DNA of 64,000 nucleotides from JAVVWB01 sp036652335 (GCA_036652335.1 JAVVWB010000002.1:62001-126000); one strand, 5' to 3'; shown: positions 16,317 through 25,873, counted from the first letter of the stretch. The notes: a model not told the origin generated them from the letters alone. Program-made: numbers and translations.

Positions 16317-17504
16317 TTACTTTTTGTATTCTTTTGCGAGTTTTGCAAAAGCCGGTAGGGATTTTTCTATTTGTTTTGTCGTCACGCAATATGCAATTCG
16401 TACGTAACCGGGGCAACCAAATCCGTCACCTGGGACAAGTAGTAGTTCGTATTTTTTTGCTTTTTCACAAAATGCATTTGCGTCTTCTTCAAGTGATTTT
16501 ACAAATAGATAGAATGCACCGTCAGGTTTTGGTCCTTCGTATCCCATTTCAAGGAGCCCGTTGTAGAGGATTTCTCTGTTTCTCTCATATATTGAGATGT
16601 CTGCTGTTGCTTCAACACATTTTTCTACTACTTGCTGAAATAGTGTGGGAGCACATACGTAGCCTAATGCTCTTCCTGCTCCGCAAATTGCTGCAAATAG
16701 TGTCTGGCTCTGTTCTGCTTCTGGTGATGTTGCTATGTAGCCTATTCTTTCACCGGGAAGTGAGAGAGATTTACTGTATGAGTAACATACTATTACGTTT
16801 TTGTGATAATTCATTAGGTATGGAACTTTCACGTTTCCATATACTAGTTCACGGTAGGGTTCATCACTTATTATGAATATTGGATGTCCAAATTCTTTTT
16901 CTTTTTTTGCTACGAGGACGCAGAAGCTTTTTATTGTTTCTTCTGAGTAGACTACACCTGATGGGTTGTTGGGTGAGTTTATTATTATCCCTTTTGTTTG
17001 TGGTGTTAGTGATTTTTCTAGTATATCTAAATCAATTTGGAAATTGACAGTATCTGGTGGAAGAACTTTTAGTTTTGCACCTGCTGATTCTACAAATGTG
17101 GTGTATTCAGGAAAGTAAGGAGCAAAAGTTACAAATTCATCGTCGTCTTCTGTGAGTGCTTTTATGGATATGGTAAGAGATGATGCAGCACCTGATGTCA
17201 TATATATGTTGTTTAGTGTTAAGTTTGTGCCAAATCTTCTGTTTATGCTTTCTGCTATTGTCTTTCGTACGCAAAGCATTCCGGGTGCAGAGGAGTAGCC
17301 ATGTAATGTCATAGAGTCTGTTGAGTTTAGTAGTTCTATTATGGTTTCTTTTACTATCTCGGGTGCAGGAACATTGGGATTCCCTATGCTAAAGTCAAAT
17401 ACGTTTTCACGTCCTATTTCTGTCGCCCTTTTCCATCCATATTCTGCTATTTCTCTAATTACTGATCTGTTGCTTCCAAGTGATGTCATTTTTTCTGAAA
17501 ACAT
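16317..17504 (-). CDS. PLP-dependent class I/II aminotransferase
   Basis: This cytoplasmic fold-type I aminotransferase resembles the aspartate/aromatic aminotransferase group. The 395 residues include the glycine-rich DFSIGNPNVPAPE near residue 38, the NSPNNPSG motif near 177-184, the cofactor-contacting SDEPYREL (Asp214) and the Schiff-base lysine in YSYSKSLSLPGERIGY (Lys245). A conserved arginine near the C-terminus (GYVRIAYC) fits carboxylate binding. The ATG has GGGGGA upstream and lies 35 bases after the chromate-transporter pair, probably on the same transcript. The amino-acid substrate cannot be told from the sequence. Confidence 0.9.
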   Translation of the reverse strand: MFSEKMTSLGSNRSVIREIAEYGWKRATEIGRENVFDFSIGNPNVPAPEIVKETIIELLNSTDSMTLHGYSSAPGMLCVRKTIAESINRRFGTNLTLNNIYMTSGAASSLTISIKALTEDDDEFVTFAPYFPEYTTFVESAGAKLKVLPPDTVNFQIDLDILEKSLTPQTKGIIINSPNNPSGVVYSEETIKSFCVLVAKKEKEFGHPIFIISDEPYRELVYGNVKVPYLMNYHKNVIVCYSYSKSLSLPGERIGYIATSPEAEQSQTLFAAICGAGRALGYVCAPTLFQQVVEKCVEATADISIYERNREILYNGLLEMGYEGPKPDGAFYLFVKSLEEDANAFCEKAKKYELLLVPGDGFGCPGYVRIAYCVTTKQIEKSLPAFAKLAKEYKK

Positions 17505-17539
17505 TTAAGTTCCCCCAATCGTTTTGTTGCGTTTCATTT

Positions 17540-18070
17540 TTATAAGAAAAATATCCCTATGATGCCAAAGAAAAAGAGCATTACGGGAGGGTGTTCTTTG
17601 AAAAATTTTACGAATTTTAGTAATGCAAGGCCTGTTACAAATAGCAACACAGCTTTGTAACCGTTTGCGATTGTCGATGTAAGTGGCGATATTAGTGAGA
17701 GTGAGAGTAGCCCCGCAACAATCGGTCTTAGTAGTTTTTTAAAGGTTTTGCTTTTTTCTTCAGATGTCTGTTTGAGTATTGCAAGCACTATGCAGAGTAT
17801 TATCAGAGGTGTTGCGACTATGGTTGTGGTGGCTATAAGTGCTCCAAGTGGCCCTGCTTGTTGATATCCCACAAATGTGGCTGCATTTACTGCTATAGGC
17901 CCAGGTGTTACTTGTGATAGGGCTAATATTTGTGCAAATTGTTCTGTGGTGACCCAACCTGTGCGTACTACGAGCTGATATTCTATGAGGGGGAGTGTGG
18001 AGAGTCCTCCACCAAAGGCACATATTCCCACTTGCGCAAAGGCTGAGACGAGAGCTAACAGGGCACTCAT
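17540..18070 (-). CDS. chrA: Chromate transporter family protein, second half
   Basis: This is a 176-residue membrane protein of the short-chain CHR family, with about five or six hydrophobic segments. It has the family motif GICAFGGGLSTLP near the N-terminus and QVTPGPIAVNAATFVGY in the middle. Its ATG overlaps the stop of the preceding half as ATGA, so the two halves are co-translated and probably pair to form one transporter. The family exports chromate in the characterised long members. The natural substrate in short-chain pairs is uncertain, and sulfate or other anions remain possible. Confidence 0.88.
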   Translation of the reverse strand: MSALLALVSAFAQVGICAFGGGLSTLPLIEYQLVVRTGWVTTEQFAQILALSQVTPGPIAVNAATFVGYQQAGPLGALIATTTIVATPLIILCIVLAILKQTSEEKSKTFKKLLRPIVAGLLSLSLISPLTSTIANGYKAVLLFVTGLALLKFVKFFKEHPPVMLFFFGIIGIFFL

Positions 18071-18600
18071 TCTGTAATAACCTTTTCTTTTATTATTTGT
18101 ATTATAAGTACGGATGCCATTGCAATAATTGGGTGTATGTGGAGCAATCCTATCATTGTCAATATGAGTGCGTATGGTATGACGTTCCATAATGTCGAAG
18201 TGAGAGCACCTTTTACATTGTTGACTATTACAAAGGTTATTATTGCTCCGGTACCTGCAAGAATTCCTTTAAAAAAGCCTTGTACTTGCGGCAGGTGCGA
18301 ATATTTTAAGACTATCGGTGATAGTAAAAGTATTATTGTAAAAGGGGGTAGGACTACTCCAAGGACTGAGACTAAACTGCCTTTTATCCCTTTGTAGTGA
18401 CGTCCCAAAATCCATGCTATTGATACTGCTATTGGGCCGGGCATTGATGCGGCAAGGCTTATCATGTCGGCAAATTCTTCTGGGTCTATGTCTTTTCTTT
18501 TGCTTTGCTCAAGCTGTACCATTCCGAGTATTACAATTCCACCTCCGAATGTAACAGAGCTTATTTTAAAAAAGAACATAAAGAGTTCGAGAAGCGACAT
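18067..18600 (-). CDS. chrA: Chromate transporter family protein, first half
   Basis: This is the partner of the downstream half: 177 residues, mostly hydrophobic, with the matching CHR signature KISSVTFGGGIVILGM and AASMPGPIAVSIAWILG. The ATG at 18600 follows GGTGGG by five bases, so the in-frame TTG at 18621 is not needed. The order chrA-chrA-aminotransferase on one strand with tiny gaps suggests one operon. The two halves are only distantly alike, as usual for fixed heterodimers of this family. Confidence 0.88.
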   Translation of the reverse strand: MSLLELFMFFFKISSVTFGGGIVILGMVQLEQSKRKDIDPEEFADMISLAASMPGPIAVSIAWILGRHYKGIKGSLVSVLGVVLPPFTIILLLSPIVLKYSHLPQVQGFFKGILAGTGAIITFVIVNNVKGALTSTLWNVIPYALILTMIGLLHIHPIIAMASVLIIQIIKEKVITE

Positions 18601-18777
18601 TTTATCCCACCTTTTTGTCAAAATTTACACTTTTCTATGATAGAGCTTTGTGGGGCTTGTAGCAAGTTTTTATTTAAAAGAATGAAAAAATCTGTTGCTA
18701 TAGGGTAGTGGGTTTGAGAAAAATAAATTACTTTTGCGAGCGGTGTCACAAAAGAGCTTAAATTATTATTTGTAAAA

Positions 18778-18852
18778 TTTGTAACGTTTTTCTTTGTAAA
18801 ATCAAGCAAAATATAACGAAATTCCTAGGATTTTATTTTGTAACGTTTTTCT
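18778..18852. repeat. Pair of 16-bp direct repeats
   Basis: TTTGTAACGTTTTTCT occurs at 18778-18793 and again at 18837-18852, 59 bases apart. The second copy runs into the stop codon of the dipeptidase gene at 18851. The 250-base gap 18601-18850 holds nothing else I can name. Confidence 0.7.
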
Positions 18853-19549
18853 ATTCAACAGGAAAGTCGAAGTATGTTTCTTCATATGGTTCGTTGTTTA
18901 ATGTGTAGTGCCACCACTCGTTTGAGTATGGTCTAAATCCATATTTTGTCATGGTGTCTTTTAGTATTTTTCTGTTTGCTTTTTGTTTTGCTGTTATTTG
19001 TTTTGTGTCGTGGTGTGAGATTTCTCCAAAGAAGTCAAATACACCGCCCATATCTATTTCTTTCCCTGTTTTTATGTTTACAAGTGTCATATCTATGGTG
19101 CTTCCTCTGGAATGTCCCGAACGAGAAGCGATAAAGCCCAGTTTGAAGAGTTTTGTTTTATCTATATTCGGGTAGAATGTGCTTTTCATTTTTGTGTCAC
19201 TTAAATCTTTTGCCCACCTTTTGAAGTGGTTTACTCCTTGTTGTGGTCTGTAAGCATCATATATTTTTATTACGTATCCTTGCCTTTTGAAGTCTTCTGA
19301 TGCTTTTCTAAGAGCGGTCACTCCCTCTTTTGTCATGTAGGCAATAGGTGCGTTGTAGCCGTCTATTCTTGCTCCTACAAAGTTGTATGTAGAGAAGTAT
19401 CTTATTTCTTGTATGACTTCCGGTATAATATCAGAAATTTTTACAAATCCCTCAGAATTTGTCGAAGTTTTGATTTCTGAAAAAGCAGGTGTAGTAATAG
19501 ATAGACAAACTAAAATTAGTAGCAAAAGAAAAACTTTTGATTTTCTCAT
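18851..19549 (-). CDS. ddpX: D-alanyl-D-alanine dipeptidase (VanX/DdpX family, M15D)
   Basis: This is a zinc peptidase that cleaves D-Ala-D-Ala. The 232 residues begin with a signal peptide (MRKSKVF, a leucine-rich core, then TTPAFSE), so it acts outside the cytoplasm. The catalytic set is complete: Arg101 in DAYRPQ, the zinc ligands His146 and Asp153 in SGHSRGSTIDM, the general base Glu211 and zinc ligand His214 in EWWHY. There are no vanH/vanA ligase genes nearby, so a role in peptidoglycan turnover or scavenging of dipeptides is more likely than vancomycin resistance. The ATG follows AAAAGGAG. Confidence 0.93.
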   Translation of the reverse strand: MRKSKVFLLLLILVCLSITTPAFSEIKTSTNSEGFVKISDIIPEVIQEIRYFSTYNFVGARIDGYNAPIAYMTKEGVTALRKASEDFKRQGYVIKIYDAYRPQQGVNHFKRWAKDLSDTKMKSTFYPNIDKTKLFKLGFIASRSGHSRGSTIDMTLVNIKTGKEIDMGGVFDFFGEISHHDTKQITAKQKANRKILKDTMTKYGFRPYSNEWWHYTLNNEPYEETYFDFPVE

Positions 19550-19701
19550 CTCAATGCTCCTTTTATTTCTTTTTGCTTATTCTAACTTAACTAAAGAAAA
19601 ATAGTAAGCAGTTGAAACATTAGGTGATTATTGCTTTTTGCATTTTGCTTTTTATGCTAAAGTAAATATGCATTTATTTTAGTTCTAGGGGTTGAATTGT
19701 T

Positions 19702-21225
19702 ATGTCTTCACGTAAGCCATCGCTACTTCTTGCTTTATCTGTTTTAACTGCTGTTGTCTCGTTGATTTTTGCTTCTGTTCGTATATGGGAAACTGATATT
19801 CAGATAATTTTAATTTTGGGTGCAATTTTGGGCGCAACAATAGCTGTCTTTGTCCTAAAAATGGATTATAAATTTATAGAAAAAAGTGTCATAAACGGTA
19901 TTATGACAGGTATGCAATCTTGTTTGATTTTATATACAGTGGGTATTCTTATAGGTGTGTGGATTTTGAGCGGAGTCGTGCCAAGTATGATTTACTATGG
20001 ATTTATGATACTTAGCCCATCTATATTTCTATTTGCCACTTTGATTATATGTACAATTTCCTCACTTGCCACAGGATCTTCATGGGGGACTAGCGGAACT
20101 ATAGGAATCGCACTTATGGGAATTGCCTCAGGTCTTGGTATTCCTGCTCCTGTTACAGCCGGAATTATTATATCAGGAGGATATTGTGGAGATAAACTTT
20201 CTCCTCTGTCTGATACTACAAACCTTGCTCCAGCTGTTGCCGGTGCGGACTTGTTTGAACATATAAAAGCAATGTTTTATACAACAATTCCTACTTACAT
20301 AATAGTCGCAATTATTACTTTAGTTTTAGGTTTGAAATATGGAAGTGGCACTATAGATATGAGTAAAATTGAAGCTATGCAAATGCTTATGGACAAAGAA
20401 TTTAATATAAGTTTTATTACTCTTCTTGCTCCACTTTCAGTTCTGTTTTTATCAGCGATAAAAAAGCCAGCGTTACCAAGCCTTTGGGTCGGTATTTTTG
20501 TAGCGGTTGTTATTGCTTTTTTTAATGGTACAGGGATTAAAGAAATATTGGGCATTATGCAAAATGGTTATGTGCCTCAGCTTTGCGCAGAAATTGCAAA
20601 AGTTGCTGATAAAGCCCCTGAGTTAACTGCTACTATAGCAAAATACAATTTACCTATATCTCCCGAGTCACTTTCCTATGCTTCAAAGTCACTTGTAAAG
20701 CTTATGGAGCGTGGTGGATTGCAGTCAATGAATTGGACTGTTACCTTGATTTTGGCAGCATTTGTCTTTAGTGCTGTTATGGAGTCATGCGGATATTTTG
20801 AAGTTATACTAAAGAGTGCTGTTGCAAAGGTTAAATCTACAGTTGGACTGATTACCATAACACTCACATCTGGTGTGTTATGCAATATATTCTTTGCAGA
20901 TCAGTATCTTTCTATTGCACTTGCAGGAAGAATGTATAAGCAATCTTTTGATGACCTTGGATTGCACCCACGAATGCTCTCTCGTTCTTTGGAAGATTCT
21001 GCCACACTAACCTCTGCATTGGTCCCTTGGAACACTTGTGGTGCATACCAAGCAGGAGTATTGGGCGTTGCTACTTTTGAATATTTACCTTACGCATTTT
21101 TTAACTACCTAAATGTTTTTGTTGCAATAATTGTCACATATTTTGGTTTTGGGATTTTCTGGAAAGGTAAAAACGGAGAATCTGTCCGTGGAGGAAAAAG
21201 TCGTCCAAAAGAATTAGAAAATTAG
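19702..21225 (+). CDS. Na+/H+ antiporter NhaC family protein
   Basis: This inner-membrane carrier has 507 residues and about eleven or twelve hydrophobic segments. It carries the NhaC-family signature GGYCGDKLSPLSDTTNLAPA near residue 157 and the related SLEDSATLTSALVPWNTCG near the C-terminus. The ATG follows AGGGG. It is monocistronic and ends in a good terminator. The family name comes from Na+/H+ exchange, but many members move amino or dicarboxylic acids against Na+ or H+, so the substrate is open. A second member of the same family lies at 60977-62428. Confidence 0.88.
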   Translation: MSSRKPSLLLALSVLTAVVSLIFASVRIWETDIQIILILGAILGATIAVFVLKMDYKFIEKSVINGIMTGMQSCLILYTVGILIGVWILSGVVPSMIYYGFMILSPSIFLFATLIICTISSLATGSSWGTSGTIGIALMGIASGLGIPAPVTAGIIISGGYCGDKLSPLSDTTNLAPAVAGADLFEHIKAMFYTTIPTYIIVAIITLVLGLKYGSGTIDMSKIEAMQMLMDKEFNISFITLLAPLSVLFLSAIKKPALPSLWVGIFVAVVIAFFNGTGIKEILGIMQNGYVPQLCAEIAKVADKAPELTATIAKYNLPISPESLSYASKSLVKLMERGGLQSMNWTVTLILAAFVFSAVMESCGYFEVILKSAVAKVKSTVGLITITLTSGVLCNIFFADQYLSIALAGRMYKQSFDDLGLHPRMLSRSLEDSATLTSALVPWNTCGAYQAGVLGVATFEYLPYAFFNYLNVFVAIIVTYFGFGIFWKGKNGESVRGGKSRPKELEN

Positions 21226-21260
21226 TTTTACTCGCTAATTACTTATTAATCAAAGTTTAT

Positions 21261-21290
21261 GGACTCAATTTATAACAGAGTCCTTTTTTT
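21261..21290 (+). terminator. Rho-independent terminator of the NhaC gene
   Basis: The stem GGACTC/GAGTCC (21261-21266 and 21278-21283) is followed by seven T. It lies 36 bases past the stop. Confidence 0.85.
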
Positions 21291-21532
21291 GTGCTTTTGT
21301 GTGATTTTTGTAACAAAAGCTTTTTGTTCTTTTGACAAAAAGCTATGAAATTTTGTTGTTCAAGATGTTTGTGAAAAGCTGAGCAAATAAGTAATAACAA
21401 CCATTTTGACTCTTTGGGGAGTTGACTATGTCGTTGTTGGTGCTATTATAAGGATGTAAAAGTTAATATTGGTTAAATTTCAAAAAATATCGATGTTTCA
21501 GCTCCAAATAGTGAGCATATACAATTTTTAGG

Positions 21533-21581
21533 GAGATATTATGCCGTCATTTGTGAGCTGGCATGTATCTCTTTATTATTT
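21533..21581 (+). promoter_or_regulatory. Terminator-like hairpin upstream of the aldehyde dehydrogenase gene
   Basis: In the 442-base gap before the gene, GAGATA-TT-ATGCC (21533-21545) pairs with GGCAT-G-TATCTC (21560-21571), giving 11 bp with one small internal loop. CTTTATTATTTT follows. The T tract is not clean. It ends about 86 bases before the start codon, so it could be an attenuator or the end of a small leader RNA. No known riboswitch class was recognised. Confidence 0.4.
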
Positions 21582-21667
21582 TGGGGGGGTGTTTTAGAAA
21601 ATAAATTTTTCACGTGTTTTTGTAGTAATAGAAATAATAAGATGACAATTGAAAGGGGAGTATTCTA

Positions 21668-23155
21668 GTGAAGAAAGCAAAGTTGTTGGATAAGTATCAG
21701 CTCTTTATTGATGGAAAATGGAGAGACTCTTCGGACGGAGGTACATTTGAGACTTTCTGTCCTGCAAATGGCGAGAGGTTAGCAACATGCGCTGAGGCAA
21801 CGAAGCAGGATGTCGATGATGCAGTTAAAGCAGCTTGGAGAGCATGGGATTCTTGGAAGAATGTAGAGCCGGCAAAGAGAGCCGACATCTTGATGAAAAT
21901 TGCGGATGTAATTGACGCAAATGCAGAACATCTTGCACTTGTTGAGTCTTTGGACAATGGTAAACCTATCCGTGAAACACTAAATATTGATGTTCCGTTT
22001 AGTTCAGACCATTTCCGCTATTTTGCAGGTGCGATAAGAGCCGAAGAGGGTTCTGCAACAATGCTAGACAATAATACTCTCTCTCTTATTCTTCGTGAGC
22101 CTATAGGTGTAGTGGGGCAGATTGTACCATGGAATTTCCCATTTTTGATGGCTGCATGGAAACTTGCTCCTGTACTTGCAGCAGGCGACTGTACAGTTTT
22201 TAAGCCGTCAAGCTATACACCTCTTTCCGTACTTGAGTTTGCACGCCTCATAGCAGAAGTTCTTCCTGCTGGTGTGTTTAATGTTATTACAGGTAAGGGG
22301 TCTCGTTCAGGTCAGTATATATTAGATCATCCAGATTTCCGCAAACTCGCATTTACAGGTTCTACAGAAGTCGGACTAAATGTTGCAAAAGCAGCATCAG
22401 ACAAGCTAATACCTGCCACTTTGGAACTTGGTGGAAAGTCTGCAAATATTTTCTTCCCAGATTGCAAGTGGGATATGGCAATGGATGGTTTACAGTTAGG
22501 AATTCTCTTTAATCAAGGCCAGGTCTGCTGTGCCGGATCACGTGTATTTGTCCACGAAGATATATATGATAAATTTGTAGAAGAAGCAGTAAAAGCTTTT
22601 AATAATATAAAGGTCGGTATGCCGTGGGAAGCAGATACACAAATGGGATCACAAATTTATGAGTCTCATTTAAAAGATATCTTGGCAGATATCGACTCTG
22701 GAGTTAAAGAAGGAGCCCGCATTGCCTGTGGTGGTAAACGTCTCACAGAGGGTGAATTTGCAAAAGGTTGCTTTATGGAGCCGACACTTCTTGTAAATGT
22801 CACAAATGATATGAAAGTTGCACAGGAAGAAATTTTTGGACCTGTCGCAGTTGTAATTAAGTTTAAGACAGAAGAAGAAGTAATTAAGATGGCAAACGAT
22901 AATAAATATGGTCTGGGTGGAGCTGTTTGGACTAGAGATATTAACCGTGCAATTCGTGTGTCACGTGCAATAGAGACAGGACGTATGTGGGTAAATACAT
23001 ACAATAGTATCCCGTCAGGTGCACCGTTCGGAGGCTATAAAGTTTCCGGTATCGGACGTGAAACGCATAAGGTTATACTTGAACACTATACTCAGATGAA
23101 GAATATTATGATCAATCTTTCTGAAGAGCCATCGGGGTTTTACCCAAAGAAGTAA
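21668..23155 (+). CDS. Aldehyde dehydrogenase (NAD(P)+-dependent)
   Basis: This soluble enzyme oxidises an aldehyde to its acid. The 495 residues match the class. The oxyanion-hole asparagine is in IVPWNFP (Asn156), the general base is Glu253 in LELGGKSAN, and the nucleophile is Cys287 in NQGQVCCAGSR. The cofactor-loop FTGSTEVG and the C-terminal PFGGYKVSGIGRE are present. The start is GTG with GGGGAG upstream. It resembles the betaine-aldehyde/broad-specificity group, but the substrate cannot be fixed. It is monocistronic, with a strong terminator behind. Confidence 0.95.
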   Translation: MKKAKLLDKYQLFIDGKWRDSSDGGTFETFCPANGERLATCAEATKQDVDDAVKAAWRAWDSWKNVEPAKRADILMKIADVIDANAEHLALVESLDNGKPIRETLNIDVPFSSDHFRYFAGAIRAEEGSATMLDNNTLSLILREPIGVVGQIVPWNFPFLMAAWKLAPVLAAGDCTVFKPSSYTPLSVLEFARLIAEVLPAGVFNVITGKGSRSGQYILDHPDFRKLAFTGSTEVGLNVAKAASDKLIPATLELGGKSANIFFPDCKWDMAMDGLQLGILFNQGQVCCAGSRVFVHEDIYDKFVEEAVKAFNNIKVGMPWEADTQMGSQIYESHLKDILADIDSGVKEGARIACGGKRLTEGEFAKGCFMEPTLLVNVTNDMKVAQEEIFGPVAVVIKFKTEEEVIKMANDNKYGLGGAVWTRDINRAIRVSRAIETGRMWVNTYNSIPSGAPFGGYKVSGIGRETHKVILEHYTQMKNIMINLSEEPSGFYPKK

Positions 23156-23221
23156 TTAAGAAACAAAATGTAACAAGTCATGTATAAAACAAGTGGAAAA
23201 TTTCGCTTGTGTATAATACAG

Positions 23222-23256
23222 AAGAGCCTATCTTCTTAACTGAAGATAGGCTCTTT
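23222..23256 (+). terminator. Rho-independent terminator of the aldehyde dehydrogenase gene
   Basis: A perfect 14-bp stem (AAGAGCCTATCTTC at 23222-23235, complement at 23242-23255) with a 6-base loop is followed by a short T run. The convergent glpQ gene ends 33 bases further on and may share it. Confidence 0.88.
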
Positions 23257-23288
23257 GTGTGTAACAGCAAATCTGGAAGTGTGACTAT

Positions 23289-24356
23289 TTATTTTTCTAA
23301 GAACTTTACTCCAAGGTCAGGGAAGTCTGTAAATAGAGCTACAACTCCGATTTTGTTGTAAAGAATGTCGTAGAGTTCATCTACTGTTTTACAATATTCT
23401 GGTAGTGAGTCTTTTCTCACTGTGTATGGGTGGCACTCAATTCCTGTTCCCATCACGTCTTCTGCAAGTTCTGTAAGTACAGGATTGCCATGCTTTGACT
23501 CTTTTTCGTCTATCATCATGTACCATGCAGGGCCTACTCCGTCAGCATATTGAGCGATTTTTTTCATTGCACCCTTTTTGAACATCCAGTTGTAGTCATA
23601 GTTTACCCATTTACCCTTACTGTCTTTAACTTCTGTCTCATGCCAATCATTGTATGCTATAAGCTGTATGAGCTTTAAGTCCATTCCAAGCTTTGGCATA
23701 AGTACAGTTTTTACACGTTTTAATTCGTTGTAATCGAATGTCTGGAAATAAATCATATCTGTTTTCTTCGTATATCCATATTTTTTAAGAACTTTCAATG
23801 TAGCAAGTGCAATATCCTTACCTGCTTTGTGGTGTAGCCAAGGAGCTTTTATCTCTGGATATATACCGACTTTACGTCCGGTGGACTTCTCTAGCCCTTG
23901 AATAAATTCAAGCTCTTCTTCAAAGGTGTGAAACCTAAAGTGTGATTTCCACATTGGGAAACGTCCGGGGTAAACTTGAACTTGCTTGCCATCTTTTACC
24001 TCAAAGTTCTCTGTCATCTCTAAGTGTCTTATCTCATTGAGAGTAAAGTCCATTACATAGTAACGTCCATCTGCTCTTTTGCGGTTAGGGTACTTTTCTG
24101 CAACATTACTAAGTCCGTCAAGGAAGTGATCGTGAATAACTATTAGGTGGTTATCCTTTGTCATAGCAAGGTCTTGTTCAAGATATTGTGCTCCTTGAGC
24201 GAAAGCTAGTGCCTTTGATTCTAGTGTGTGCTCAGGCAAATATCCGCTTGCACCTCTGTGGGCAATTACGAACTTCTCTGTCCCGGCAAATGCGGTTGAA
24301 ACTAATAGAAGTAAAGCAAGTGATAATAAAACAGAAGATAAAAATTTTTTTCTCAT
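23289..24356 (-). CDS. glpQ: Periplasmic glycerophosphodiester phosphodiesterase
   Basis: This enzyme hydrolyses glycerophosphodiesters to glycerol-3-phosphate and an alcohol. The 355 residues start with a signal peptide (MRKKFLSS, hydrophobic core, STAFAGTEK). The GDPD active site is visible in IAHRGASGYLPEHT, YLEQDLAMTKDNHLIVIHDH and the GIYPEIKAP strand (metal-binding Glu). Long GlpQ-type insertions are present, as in periplasmic enzymes. The ATG at 24356 has GGAAGGG upstream; the open frame reaching to 24422 has no such site and would hide the signal peptide. No glpT transporter is beside it. Confidence 0.94.
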   Translation of the reverse strand: MRKKFLSSVLLSLALLLLVSTAFAGTEKFVIAHRGASGYLPEHTLESKALAFAQGAQYLEQDLAMTKDNHLIVIHDHFLDGLSNVAEKYPNRKRADGRYYVMDFTLNEIRHLEMTENFEVKDGKQVQVYPGRFPMWKSHFRFHTFEEELEFIQGLEKSTGRKVGIYPEIKAPWLHHKAGKDIALATLKVLKKYGYTKKTDMIYFQTFDYNELKRVKTVLMPKLGMDLKLIQLIAYNDWHETEVKDSKGKWVNYDYNWMFKKGAMKKIAQYADGVGPAWYMMIDEKESKHGNPVLTELAEDVMGTGIECHPYTVRKDSLPEYCKTVDELYDILYNKIGVVALFTDFPDLGVKFLEK

Positions 24357-24654
24357 TAAAAACACCCTTCCTGCTTTTTGTTTTCCTGAATACAAAAAAA
24401 TGTTTTTTTTGTAAACAGACACAAATACATTTATTTTATTGTGTATAAAGATACATGTCCCTTAAAATGTATTATAAAATGGATAATACTCTTTTAAAAC
24501 TGTGGTATTTGCGGTGAAATCTGATGTAAATTTGCGGATTATATTTAAGATAGAATATCTAAAAAGTTAATATATTTACAGAAATATTGGTATACTATGA
24601 TTAGAAATATAGATATATTTATCGTAGCAGATATTATGATAGGGGGAATTGCTG

Positions 24655-25836
24655 ATGAACTCATTTGTTTACTATACACCGACCAAAGTTTTCTTTGGAG
24701 AAGACGCAGAATCACACATAGGAGAAGCTCTTAAAAGCTATGGGGCAACAAAGGTTATGCTTCACTATGGTGGTGGAAGTATTAAGAAAAACGGATTATA
24801 TGATAGAGTAGTAGCAGAATTAAATAAAGCAGAAATCCCATTTGTGGACTTCGGTGGTGTTGAGCCTAATCCAAAAGTTGAGCTTGTAAGAGAAGCGGTA
24901 AAAGTTTGCAGAGAAGCGGGAGTTGACTTTATTCTTGGTGTTGGTGGAGGCAGTGTAAGTGACTCAGCAAAGGCAATTTCTTTTGCAGTTCCTTCAGCGC
25001 TTGACGCATGGGACATAATAGTAAATAATATGCCACCAAAGAAGCCTATCGGAATGGGGCTTGTCCTCACAATAGCGGCAGCAGGGAGTGAAATGAGTAA
25101 CTCTTGTGTAATCACAAATGGAGCAACAAACTTAAAGCGTGGTTGTAATAACGATCAGGCACGTCCTGTCTTTGCATTTCTAAACCCTAAGAACACTTTG
25201 ACCGTACCTGCTTATCACACGTCGGCAGGTGCTGTTGATATTATGATGCACACAATGGAGAGATATTTAACATCTGATCCAGATATGCCACTTACAGATT
25301 CATTTGCAGAGGGACTTCTCAGTTCCACAATAGAAAGTGGTAATAGATTATCTGTAAATCCAAATGACACAGAGGCACGTGGAGAGATTATGTGGGCATC
25401 ATCACTTGCACATAACGATATTACAGGTTGTGGAAGAAATAGAACTTTTACAGCACACAAGATAGAGCATGATATAAGTGGTTATCATGACGAAGTTACC
25501 CATGGGGCTGGACTTGCTGTTGTATTCCCTGCATGGTGCAAATATTCATATAAAGATGGAATAGATAGATTTTACAAATGGGCTGTAAAGGTTTGGGGTG
25601 CCGGGCAGAACGAAAACAAGGAAGAAGCAATTCTCGAAGGTATCAAAAATATGCAAAATTGTTACAAAAATTGGGGAATGCCTATTACAATGGCAGAGCT
25701 TGGAGTAAAGCCAGATGAATATGAAACAATAGCCAATCTCACAACTTCAAATGACAGTGTAAAACTCAAATCTTTTGGAGGAAAACTCCTCGGTACAAAA
25801 GAAATTATAGAGATTTACAAGTTAATGGAAGGGTAA
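24655..25836 (+). CDS. Iron-containing alcohol dehydrogenase (BdhA-like)
   Basis: This is a group III metal-dependent alcohol dehydrogenase that interconverts an aldehyde and an alcohol with NAD(P)H. The 393 residues have the nucleotide-binding GGGSVSDSAKAIS near residue 100. The iron ligands fall in AGAVDIMMHTMERY and in HKIEHDISGYHDEVTHGAGLA. It is most like the butanol-dehydrogenase branch. The ATG at 24655 lies eight bases after AGGGGG; the TTG two codons earlier is less likely. The busR-like gene starts 37 bases downstream and may be read from the same transcript. Confidence 0.92.
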   Translation: MNSFVYYTPTKVFFGEDAESHIGEALKSYGATKVMLHYGGGSIKKNGLYDRVVAELNKAEIPFVDFGGVEPNPKVELVREAVKVCREAGVDFILGVGGGSVSDSAKAISFAVPSALDAWDIIVNNMPPKKPIGMGLVLTIAAAGSEMSNSCVITNGATNLKRGCNNDQARPVFAFLNPKNTLTVPAYHTSAGAVDIMMHTMERYLTSDPDMPLTDSFAEGLLSSTIESGNRLSVNPNDTEARGEIMWASSLAHNDITGCGRNRTFTAHKIEHDISGYHDEVTHGAGLAVVFPAWCKYSYKDGIDRFYKWAVKVWGAGQNENKEEAILEGIKNMQNCYKNWGMPITMAELGVKPDEYETIANLTTSNDSVKLKSFGGKLLGTKEIIEIYKLMEG

Positions 25837-25873
25837 AAATCTAATAAATAAGAGAACGAAAAGGTGAGCGAAA

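Noticed and set aside
18851..19549. Vancomycin-resistance locus
   Set aside because: Only the VanX-like dipeptidase is present. There is no vanH, van ligase or regulator pair beside it, and such dipeptidases are common alone.
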